This document shows positions 1-9,406 of a stretch of DNA of 40,155 bases, piece after piece. The position numbers and the translations under genes were made by a program. The notes beneath the pieces were generated by a model that made no database searches, had not been told where the DNA came from, and saw only the letters and a list, made by a program, of their open reading frames with translations. The first letter of the stretch is position 1, and every line of letters starts with the position of its first letter. The stretch is taken from positions 1 to 40,155 of the forward strand of contig CBFFRP010000320.1 of assembly GCA_965644295.1 (NCBI GenBank). The letters are read 5' to 3'. This DNA comes from Paraphysomonas bandaiensis. Lineage: Eukaryota; Chrysophyceae.

Positions 1-1128
1 TTTGTGGTTGATTGCGTCATGGTATGTTTAGGTTAAACTATTGAAGGAATGTAATTATAACGGAAAGACTCGTGATGGTACTCACTAATCGGCATTCAAC
101 GAGTGGATAGTCGCTTGAAATATGAAATTGAGTGGTTGGATATGATATATTACTATTGAATACTGTGAATTTATATTCTCTGCTATTTTTATTACTGGAA
201 ATAAATATATGATTCAGCGATTACTTGGAAGTAGGACTAGGCAGATTTCGTTTTCCGAGGGTGTAACTTAATCTTAAAGCACTATTAAGTCCATCCTACA
301 CACTCTACCATAGATAAGAATCACAAATATATTCTTACTAACTAATTAACATATCGGAAGTGGAACAAGTGTTACTTCATATCTTCATATTTCATTTCGC
401 AAGTGCCATTATATGTTAGAATTAGACATTTCACTGAAGTTAACTTTGCTTTACACGTAACCTTAATCTTGCTATGTTGAACACAATGCACTCTCAAGTA
501 AGAAATAATAACTATTTTTCTGAACACTTCACTACATATTCGTGTAACATATGTTGAAACATCTGTTCTCAGCAACATCTGTTTATCATATGTTCATCAG
601 TCAGTTATATATCTTGTATAATCACACATCAGTAACTGAATTTAATACCTATAATCACCCGTTACACCTATGAGTTGACTTCACCTATTGCACACTATTA
701 ACTCACTTCAATTGCACAATATATATCACATCATATTGCAGAACTCAACATTATATACCTACGCAGAGCAAGCACAGACGCAAAGAAAGGATCAAATACG
801 AATAGTAAGTGCACGCTTTTGAAAGTAAGCGCAGCGGTTACAGATAATAATTGTGATAGTTGGTTAAAATACGTCTATTGCTTTCGGTACTTGTAGTGCA
901 GTCCAAATACAAAATATACTTTAGAATGTATTAAAATAGTATTAAATATACCACTCATGAGCATAATATCCACAGTGCGTCTGAATGAAGTCGCCACACA
1001 GCAAGTAATTACTAATTCTATAGTTTACCACACATTAACGAGTTTCCACCCTTTGAAATGCATGGGGAATTAGTAATGTACGAGGATTGAAAATATCATC
1101 AAAAACTACCTATAGAATATTCTACTTT
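1..1128. other. Intergenic, AT-rich, no gene seen
   Basis: No reading frame here shows family motifs or splice structure. The right edge is the 3' flank of the minus-strand hydroxylase-sulfotransferase gene, whose TAG stop is at 1129-1131. I saw no repeat shared with the rest of the window. Confidence 0.5.
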
Positions 1129-3902
1129 CTACCATGTCATACGTTTGCCCAAGAGAGCAAATAGCCTCTCATTGTATGGCTCATAAAACTCTTCCAATTT
1201 TCTCTTAATTTCCGGGTCCATCGGAACGTATTCACGAGTATTTTTCGCCCCCAGGTCTTCTAAATCAGATGGCGGCAGTGAAATAAATTCGAAGACTCTA
1301 TTCAATGACTGCTGGACCTATATGTGGGCATGAAGTAAGTATGTACTATCAAATGGTTATATTTCGAGCAGTTCCACATTTACGTGATGAGGATGAGGCA
1401 ATATACAACTATCAGCCGAAAGCTTCCCACTAGTAACAACAACAGCAACAGAAACGCGCAAACATACCTCGGATTTACTTCCTTTTAATTCATCAATCGA
1501 CATCACCATAATTTGATCGGGAAAATTCTCTAACCATGGCTGAATCTGTAGTGCATAGAGTCCACTGCACATACGGCATGACGCGATTACATATATACAA
1601 ATTACATATTGAACATGTGGCACCGCCTAGTACGTACCGTGCAATAATGGAATGCCCACCGTGGTTCATTGGCAACGACGGGAGAACTTTATCTCTAAAT
1701 GTTTCATAGCTGCAGTCAGGCTGTATATATACAAAAGGTTAGAAAATCTAAAAACATAGCGCTTTTAAAAGAGCTTACGGTGATTCCGAGATTGGTTAAC
1801 TCTTCAATTTCTTTGTTCACAACTTCAGCAAACGATTTTCCCGTATACGACGACATGCCCCTACATACACATTAACATTATGTTTGTGCAACTAAAACAT
1901 ATCTATATCTGACCAATACCATTTATCGATTATGGATCATTAATATACATGTAACATTCAAAATATATCTACGCTACCTGACTTTAAGCTGTTCTGCAGT
2001 ACCGCTGGTATCTACAGCCATCTGGAATTGAGAGTACGCTCTAGCTGCAGGATTGCGTAGCATAACAAAGAATTTAATGTCTGAGAAGGGGAGAACAGAT
2101 TTTACTCTTGGGATGACGATGTCACTGCCAATAAAAATCATAAACGTGTGGGACGCAGCAAACTGAACCAGCTATATTTTATACATTGGCAGTCAAAAAT
2201 TACCTGTGAAGAAGATAAGACGGTGTACTTTCACCAGTTATGATGGTTCTGTGTTTATGCAGAGCTTCCGCGTGATAGAAATTCATATCTGCGAAAGCAA
2301 AATAGAGCTAGCGTAAGCACAAATACACAAAATACGTTCAGCAAATAAAGAGCTAGTCTATTGGAGTCAATCACGAAACGTGACCAAATATCAAAGTGGT
2401 GTAGCTGCTTCGCTGACTTACAGTATTTCAGCTGCTCCTCAGGCTTCGTCAGGTCTTTATTCCATCTCCAGTCAAAGTAATGGGTCTCCCGTCTTTTTCC
2501 ACGAACTACCAAGGGGTGCTGACAAATGTATTCATATAAAGAGGTGGTGCCGCATTTCTGTGCCCCTGTCCAGCAACATTATTTTAGATAGCATTCCCAC
2601 AAGTCACTACGTCACAATGCATATCGCACTCTACACTACAAATAAAATATATTCGTAGCTAACCCATCTGGGAAAGTGTATTCATTTCATCCCAGCGAGT
2701 GACCACATTGTGTACAATGACAAGAAATTAAGTACGCTATACCTAGTATAATGAATGCGGGATGAACAGGCGTAGTGTCCTCTTGTCCGTCAAAGTCAAT
2801 GCTCCTCCTCGTCTGATGGAGCACTTGACCAGGCTACGTAGACCCAATTAAATGTGTTTGCACATGTATATATATGCCACATTGTATGAGTGCTTCATAG
2901 AAAGTGCACTGCGTACCTGCAGCGTGTATCTGGTAATTGGGTAGTCCTCCACATAATCGAATATCAAATGTACCCGATTAAACGGTAGATTATTCGTTAC
3001 TGCATGCTTGGCTTGGTTATTGATTTCAACAATTCGGCCTTCGTTAAACATATAAGAAACCATACTCTGGTCGTTAGGACCAACAAGAAATTCCAGACCG
3101 TCTCCTGTGAAGCAGTGAGTGAGATGTAAAGGGCATCACAGAGTACCCACCAGTAATAATTGGTACATGAATACGGTGGGTGTGTTTAACCCAATGTCCA
3201 GTGTCGTGGTGAACCGGAATAACACATCCTGTACCACACAAAGTAGGCTCATTAAAACGATATCATGTTATTCCGCTGCATATATTACCTGGCGGCATGC
3301 TCGCAAGTAGCGACCGTACGATTTTCTTCTTATCAACACCTAATATGACACGTTAAAACCATCACATCATGTAATCATAATTCACCTATTGCTTCATATA
3401 TTGGATCTAGCAGAGTCTTCCATGACTCCTGCAGTGACCAGGGAAGATCAAGCACTTTCAGTAAGAAATCATCACAAAAAGTGAACACTATTTTTTTTAT
3501 TCCCCATTTATCGTGCGCAGGTCTCGTCAGCCTCACATTACCCGACTGATGCTCATCTTCCCACATCTCTGGAGGGAGTGAGAGCAACTTCTCCTTAAGA
3601 GCCGATACATCCACCTCCGCTCGAGTAACAGCCAGAGGGAAGTCTGGGGGCACCTCCAGCGAGCAAACGGGCTCTAGCTTGTGGCAGAGATCAACCACTC
3701 CAGGGGTGGGATAGCTTTTATCATTTTAGTGAATCAATAGTCGAATGATATGAGTGCACGCTGCGTGTGTATATATATATGTACCACCACACCACTGCAG
3801 TTCAGTGTGTGCTGACTGCTCCGTATGTATATGTACACCGTACAGTACCGTCTGGTCTAGATGCACATACTTCCTCTTCACCATCAGCATGTAGCCAATC
3901 AT
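1129..3902 (-). CDS. Aspartyl/asparaginyl beta-hydroxylase-like domain fused to a sulfotransferase domain
   Basis: Thirteen exons read right to left: 3871-3902, 3386-3714, 3289-3339, 3151-3228, 2917-3104, 2743-2833, 2422-2565, 2204-2288, 1978-2124, 1779-1860, 1638-1720, 1468-1564, 1129-1317. They sum to 1596 nt (531 aa) with phase kept at every junction. Residues about 40-220 match the PF05118 hydroxylase fold: HHDTGHWVKHTHRIHVPI, then EGRIVEINNQAKHAV and NRVHLIFDY, which supply two candidate iron-binding His and an Arg for 2-oxoglutarate. From about residue 250 a sulfotransferase begins: FIILGAQKCGTTSLYEY (5'-phosphosulfate loop), THYFDWRW, GESTPSYLL, KFFVMLRNPAARAYSQF (3'-phosphate site), RGLYALQIQPWLENFP. 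Exons interlock across the domain border, so this is one transcript unless splicing differs. The first 32-nt exon is the weakest part: it rests on a GTATGT donor and frame agreement only. No signal peptide is visible. Substrate unknown; hydroxylation followed by sulfation of one target is my inference. Confidence 0.85.
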
Positions 3903-4126
3903 ATTTACATATAAGTCGTTCAAACCTTTTGATTGGCGTATATTACTCAAGTGGTGAATATACCTATCAAAAAAATTTCTGAACTTTACTTATGGGCTCA
4001 GGCTCTGTACACGTACACGTACACGTACACGCATATATATGTATATGTACAGGTAGGTTGGGATGCACAAGTCCCACGCCTATATATCATACATACTGCT
4101 GCATCTAACGCGGGTCGGAGGTCCCT
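3903..4126. promoter_or_regulatory. Short divergent intergenic region with a GTACAC microsatellite
   Basis: This gap separates the inferred start of the minus-strand fusion gene from the MATE start, so it must hold both 5' regions if both starts are right. It contains four GTACAC units (4007-4031) followed by an alternating AT/GT stretch. No specific factor site or TATA element can be assigned. Confidence 0.35.
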
Positions 4127-5833
4127 ATGGATGTAAAGTATGACCTGGTGAGTTCCGAGGAGGATGTCGTGTCTCGTGTCGATGTCCAGGAGGAGGTTGA
4201 CGGTGATGGTGATGGTGAGAGTGAAGCGCTCTGTCGTAGAGGGACACTGGCATCTATTGTAACGAGAGCTCTGCCGGTGTGTGTCACGTTTCTTCTAGGC
4301 ATCGGAGTCAACTTTGTAACGCTGTATTTTGCTGGTCATCTGAGTAAGACCACCAGCGACACTTCTACTTTTGCAGGCGTCTCCATGGCGATATTGTTCT
4401 CTAACATATCTTGCATATCGATCATCATCGGCATGACAGGCGCTGTTGAGACACTCGGCAGTCAGCATTATGGTGCAAAGAACTACAGGGAAGTTGGCAT
4501 CGTCCTGCAGCGCTCAGTCGTTGTTCTATCACTCATGGTTGTCCCTGGATTCATGATGTGGTGTTTTGTAGACAAAATATTTTTAATGCTGGGAGTTGCG
4601 TCAGATATATGTCACGTTATGAAAAAGTTTTTGCTTATCCGCGCATTTGCTATCCCCACTGATGTTGTGTCTGTTTCCTACGAGAAGTATCTTATGAGTA
4701 TGGGCGTAATGCACCCATCAATGTACGGTACAATTCTTGTCAACATTCTTCTGGTATGCATCGATTCATTATTCGTTCATGGGTTCGGGTGGGGGTATGA
4801 GAGCTTGGCATGGGCCTTTGTTTTAAGCCGGTATGTTAGTGACACTACGGTTATATTAATTAGTTGGAACAACCCGGCTGTGATTCTCACTAGACAGATG
4901 CCGCATCCAGATGCGCTAAACAATATATATGAGTTTATCAAGCTTGGACTACCAGCATGTGCGATGCTATGCTCAGAGTGGTGGGCTTTCGGTATGTCTC
5001 AATCTGAATTGGTTTTGTGTTTGTATTTGTTTCCTTATCATGCTACAGTGTTGTGGGTATATATATACTCTGGCCTTCTTTGTAGTACGTTGTGTATAGG
5101 TTACTGTGTACAGCTATAAAACAATGTATAATGTTTTGAATTCCTAATATATGACCGTGTTTTTGCAGAGATTTTAGTTATATTTGCTAGTCAGCTCGGG
5201 TCAGATGAAGTCTCTGCCCAGACCATTATATCACAAATTGGAACGGTGGCGTTCATGATACCTCTTAGCATAGGCATTGCATCGTCCTCTCTTATTGGTA
5301 ATTCCCTCGGTGCTAACAAACCCCACCTGGCTAAGTACATTGCACGGATTGCGTTGCAAAGCCTCTGTCTAATTGAGCTTTTCATCAGCCCATGTATTGT
5401 TCTCTTTGCCCCTGCATTCGTGAGAATATTTTCAAGCAGCCCAAGTGTCATTGATATTGTGGTTAAAGCTAGCTACCTCTTATCAGTGTTCACTTTTGCG
5501 GACGGACTACAGGCCGTATCCTCCGGAATCTTACGAGGGGCTGGGAAGCAATTTTATGGTGCATATACTAATGTATTCTCGTACTATGCTGTAGGACTAC
5601 CATTAGCATGGCTGCTTTGTTTCCATTCATCTTGGGGAGTGTTAGGGCTGATGGGCGGATTGGCGTTCGGAACATTGTTGCAAAGCATTACATTACTGTT
5701 GTTAATATTGTGCCGAAGCGACAAAATATTTATTCCCTCCGAGCATGTGAAAGCTGTAGCTTTAGAAAACGTGGGGCCATGGTGTCATAGTAAGGATGTA
5801 GAGATGAGTATGGAAACAAAACCTATTACATAA
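4127..5833 (+). CDS. MATE family multidrug/toxin efflux transporter
   Basis: Two exons, 4127-4991 and 5169-5833, joined at a GTATGT donor and a TTTTGCAG acceptor, give 509 aa, close to the usual eukaryotic MATE length. The junction rebuilds the EWWAFEILV-type helix typical of eukaryotic MATE proteins. The first exon carries an acidic N-terminus (a run of Asp/Glu/Gly at residues about 20-36), then helices with GMTGAVETLGSQHYGAKNY, a close match to the family's conserved substrate-path segment. The second exon has the symmetrical half, with SSSLIGNSLGANKP and SSGILRGAGKQ. About twelve hydrophobic spans are expected. The family exchanges H+ or Na+ for organic cations at plasma or vacuolar membranes. 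Substrate and membrane cannot be told from sequence. It ends in TAA, with an AATAAA-like stretch about 85 nt beyond. Confidence 0.93.
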
Positions 5834-6321
5834 GCTGTATGCACCCATAAACTGTAGAAGCTACTAATTAACGTGTATTTGATATAATTTGTATTAAGAA
5901 AGTCATAACTGGCTATTATTAATAAATATCGAGTCCTGTGTTACGTCGATATTCTTATGTGCCTACAATGTAAGAAAATTCTCTCTATGGCAATGTTTAA
6001 TATATTACCACTTCGAGAATGGCTACTAAGTAGCCATAGTATACCGTGAGGTAACATGACATGTGCGATATATATATTCAGAAGTCGTTTTTATTATACT
6101 CGTCTGCTTCTAAAGGCAGAACTCACAGCTCCAGTATTATATAAATCATAGAGAAAACATCAATAACACACTTATAATCTTATAATTGCCTGTTGGATAG
6201 CTAGGGAGTCTATGGGCATCTTTGCCATCCAATGTAACCAGTCCGATACGAGTAAAAGAACACGTAATAGTAAGTTGTTTTCTTGACTCCTGAGGACAGT
6301 CACCAATAATACCCCGTCGAT
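5834..6321. other. 3' flank of the MATE gene up to the copia insertion
   Basis: No coding evidence. It contains a small perfect palindrome (TGGCTACT-A-AGTAGCCA near 6018-6034) and ends in TCGAT (6317-6321), the left copy of the copia target-site duplication. Confidence 0.5.
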
Positions 6322-6614
6322 TATTAGAATATGGACTGTATCCTAGTATATTCAATGTGGTACTTGAAGACAATGTACGAGAATACAGTGAAGTATGGTG
6401 ATGTGTAGATGCTGTTATGATATTGAGAAAACTGAAATAGTTTGCTCTTTCAAGATATGTTTAGTAGCGAAAGGTCTACAGAAGTAGTGATTTATGCATG
6501 GCACAAAACGAGCTTGTGTTGTTTAACACAATTTGTGTAAACGATATTAATAAATCTATCTAGTCTAACAACTTAATCTCTCTTTGATCTAAGTAAAATG
6601 AGCATTTCCCAACA
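6322..6614 (+). repeat. 5' LTR of copia copy 1
   Basis: Starts TATTAGAATATGG and ends TTTCCCAACA, matching 11485-11777 along its whole length. The ends are TA...CA rather than the usual TG...CA. The ATG of gag (6598) lies inside the LTR, 17 nt before its end. Confidence 0.93.
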
Positions 6615-9405
6615 TGGTAGCGAGCGAGGAGGAGAGAAGGAGGATAGAGGAGTAGTTCCTCAGTTCAACGAGACTAACGTTGAACAATGGATTGAGGACT
6701 TCGAGACATTCCTTATGAGGAAGGAACAAAGCGAGGTAGCGGTGGAACTGCCACCTAAGGAGAGCGACTTCGGGGAGCAGCCACTTACGTTGATGGAGGA
6801 GAAGGCGTACAGACAGGCTGTGAAGAGGTATTGGAAGGCGAACGCCATAGCTTATTCTTACTGCAGGGATGCGGTGCAGCATTCCCCGAAAGCGCTGCGT
6901 AAATTCCATCTTACCCACAAAGCGTTCAAGGCAGAAGGGAGTGGTGTAAACAGGTTCAAAACACATGTAATGATTGATGAGTTGAAGAAGTGTTTTGCTG
7001 GAGGGAAGCAAAATAGGATCAGTGACCTCTTAACTCAATATGGTTCTTTCCGTATGCGTCCGGAGGAGACGGCGAAGGACTACGTACTACGGTTCGAACT
7101 ACTGCTGAAGGAACTACAGGAGCAGCAGCAGGATATCTCGGAGGTATCAAAAACAAGTCGACTACGAGAAGGCTTGCTCAATGAAGAGTATGCTCAACTG
7201 AGAGTTGGATTATACTTGATGGATGATGATGTTAATTATGTAACTGTATCACGTAAGATAGAAGGCTATGATGATACTATGGCTGGGAAGGAAGCGTTGG
7301 AGAAGAAGCGTAAAAGAGTGGAGGAGCTGAACCTGATAGACAGTAAGAAACGATATCGCAGAGAGAGGGATCATCGTAAGAAGAACAACGGTAAGAAGAA
7401 GCCGATGAAGAAGGATACAGAGATTACAGGGCAGCGACCTGGAAGTGCCGAATATACTGGGTGCAGAAATTGTAAGTCAAAGGAACATCTTGCCATCGAT
7501 TGTCCAGCATCGAAAAAGAAGTACTCGCAAAGCAAGAGCAAGGCTGTGAGGTTTCAAGATGGAAGGAAACCAGACAAAAGACTACTTACAGTTGAAAACA
7601 TCAGGCGTGGAGAGCCAGCGGATTTGTCTGACGATGACGAAGCAAATATGATCGAGCAACAGGAAGAGTATCACTTGTCATGTAATGTGTATGAGACGAA
7701 TATATGCAGTAGTGTGCATGAGGATATTCACTATACATACATTGATACCTGTTGTTCGTCATCAATGTTTTTGATAAATGATGTGAATATACTTGATAGT
7801 CATATGCACACATCAAAGGTTATTAATGGTTCGAAAAAAGGGTCAGAGATATGCGTCACGAGTGTAGGTTCCCGTGGAGCATGGAAGAACATTGAGGTAT
7901 CAAGTCAGATAAATCGGTGTCTTTGTTCTGGACGGAAGTTGAACGATATGGGATATCGATTTACTGTATGGTATGGTATACAGATATATGACAGAAATAC
8001 GGATGAGCTGGTGTTGGAGGGACCTATGAAGAATGGAATGACTGCTGTGCCAACACAGCAGTTATTGGAGCTTCCAGACGTATCGACATCCAGTGATTCA
8101 GAAGTAAATCTCAGTGACCGTACGGGTGAGGATGAACTGGAGCTGTTACATAGGAGAGCGGGTCATTTTAACAAGCATGCGTTGGTAGAAGCCCACAAAA
8201 GAATGCTAATTATTGGGACTGGACTGAAACGAAAACATCTCTCGAAACGTGTTTCCAAAGAACAGTGTCTATGTGATGTATGCGCCAGGGCGAAGATCAC
8301 CAGAGTAAGTTTTCGGACAAAGGATGAGGACTCCGTTCGTCCAAATTTCTCGGCCGATGTAGCAGTATACTTAAATTGTCCAGCTCGAGGAGGGGAAATA
8401 TATGTGCTCAAACTAACACACCATGCCAGTCGGATGTTCTGGTCGGAAGGGCTTGTTCATAGGACTGGGTCATCGGTACTGCAGGTTTTCAAGAAGATTT
8501 TTGAAGGAGATGTGAAAAGGTACAAATTAGAAATGCATCATTACCATGCAGATGGAGCAGGGGAGCTAATATGTGATGAGCTGCGACAATATCTTAGGTC
8601 ACAGGGTTGCTATCAACATACGTGGAGCTCTACGGACTCTCCTGAGATGAACGCGATTGAGGAGCGGAAATTCAGGACCTGTGGTGAGATGACATTAGCG
8701 ATGCTGATTCAGTCAGGATTGCCTTCACAGTTTTGGCTAGATGCCTACATGGCAGCCAGGTACATATTAATTCGATTGCCTACAAAGACAGCGAAGGGGT
8801 ATATGTCCCCTCTTGAATTTTTGACTGGTGAGGCTCCCAACCTGAAATATCTCAGAGTATGGGGGTGTCGTGCGTATGTCCTCACTACAAAGGCGGATCG
8901 ACGGAAAGACTGGGACGACAAGGCCCTTATCGGATATCTGATAGGATATTCAGATGAAAAGGTAGGATATGATGTATATCTACCTGCGACTGATAGGGTC
9001 GTCACGTCGGTACATGTATTAACTGATGAGTCCATACCGTCACGCTCGGAGAGCTATTTCGCTGAGATAGATGCTCTTCGAGTGAAGGAGGCCGAGAGAC
9101 CGAAGATTGTGTCTGACTATGCGGGCTTAGAAGGTACATATCATATTGATGATGAGGATGGTCTTCTCTACAAGACCACGAGAGTAGTAGAACGAAAGGG
9201 GGTAATAGTAGCCTATCGATCTCTGGTAACTGCAGGTCGGACGCAATATCGAGCACCGGGTGCCGATTCACGTCGAGGACGTAGTGCGAATGACTGCAGA
9301 AACTCCCGGGAATACCGGATATATAGGAAAGGGGGACGCCCTGAGTACTATGCCAGCCAGGGTGCTGGACCAGGGAAGACCTGGAGGGTTACAGGAGAGT
9401 CCTGA
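6598..9405 (+). CDS. Copia copy 1 gag-protease-integrase
   Basis: A 935-aa frame. The N-terminal gag ends in a basic stretch and one CCHC knuckle (C-x2-C-x4-H-x4-C in GCRNCKSKEHLAIDCP). The protease follows, but with DTC (YIDTCCSSSMFL) where aspartic proteases have DSG/DTG; copy 2 keeps the same DTC. Then comes the pre-integrase zinc site (HRRAGH ... CDVC) and an integrase core with FSADV, HADGAGEL and NAIEER, giving a D-x35-E spacing. The copia integrase tail VWGCRAYV is present. The frame ends at TGA 9403-9405 just after the integrase, before any reverse transcriptase, which lies in the +1 frame. The start ATG lies in the LTR, and copy 2 has an ATG in the same place. Confidence 0.93.
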   Translation: MSISQHGSERGGEKEDRGVVPQFNETNVEQWIEDFETFLMRKEQSEVAVELPPKESDFGEQPLTLMEEKAYRQAVKRYWKANAIAYSYCRDAVQHSPKALRKFHLTHKAFKAEGSGVNRFKTHVMIDELKKCFAGGKQNRISDLLTQYGSFRMRPEETAKDYVLRFELLLKELQEQQQDISEVSKTSRLREGLLNEEYAQLRVGLYLMDDDVNYVTVSRKIEGYDDTMAGKEALEKKRKRVEELNLIDSKKRYRRERDHRKKNNGKKKPMKKDTEITGQRPGSAEYTGCRNCKSKEHLAIDCPASKKKYSQSKSKAVRFQDGRKPDKRLLTVENIRRGEPADLSDDDEANMIEQQEEYHLSCNVYETNICSSVHEDIHYTYIDTCCSSSMFLINDVNILDSHMHTSKVINGSKKGSEICVTSVGSRGAWKNIEVSSQINRCLCSGRKLNDMGYRFTVWYGIQIYDRNTDELVLEGPMKNGMTAVPTQQLLELPDVSTSSDSEVNLSDRTGEDELELLHRRAGHFNKHALVEAHKRMLIIGTGLKRKHLSKRVSKEQCLCDVCARAKITRVSFRTKDEDSVRPNFSADVAVYLNCPARGGEIYVLKLTHHASRMFWSEGLVHRTGSSVLQVFKKIFEGDVKRYKLEMHHYHADGAGELICDELRQYLRSQGCYQHTWSSTDSPEMNAIEERKFRTCGEMTLAMLIQSGLPSQFWLDAYMAARYILIRLPTKTAKGYMSPLEFLTGEAPNLKYLRVWGCRAYVLTTKADRRKDWDDKALIGYLIGYSDEKVGYDVYLPATDRVVTSVHVLTDESIPSRSESYFAEIDALRVKEAERPKIVSDYAGLEGTYHIDDEDGLLYKTTRVVERKGVIVAYRSLVTAGRTQYRAPGADSRRGRSANDCRNSREYRIYRKGGRPEYYASQGAGPGKTWRVTGES
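6615..6628 (+). other. Probable tRNA primer-binding site of copia copy 1
   Basis: TGGTAGCGAGCGAG starts directly after the LTR and resembles the initiator-Met tRNA primer sites (TGGTA...) of copia elements. The same TGGTAGCGAGCGAG stands at the equivalent place in copy 2 (31766 onward). It is translated as part of gag, because the gag ATG is upstream in the LTR. Confidence 0.6.
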
Positions 9406-9406
9406 C
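9400..9406 (+). other. Candidate +1 programmed frameshift site (TCC TGA C)
   Basis: The integrase frame ends TCC-TGA. Skipping one T puts the ribosome on GAC at 9404, which is the frame of the reverse-transcriptase half. TCC-TGA is the site used by most antizyme genes for +1 shifting. The two frames overlap from 9230 to 9405, so a shift elsewhere in the overlap or an inactivating indel is also possible. Confidence 0.5.

Noticed and set aside
3375-3698. Reading the hydroxylase exon as a separate single-exon gene starting at 3698
   Set aside because: The apparent start is GTG, the frame is open further upstream, and a clean donor at 3384-3385 leads in phase into further exons.
3726-3950. Minus-strand 74-codon frame upstream of the hydroxylase as a full gene
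   Set aside because: Only its ATG at 3902 and the GTATGT donor fit, as a 32-nt first exon of the fusion gene; the rest is low-complexity.
6146-6373. Minus-strand 75-codon frame across the copia insertion point
   Set aside because: It crosses the target duplication into the LTR and has no motif.
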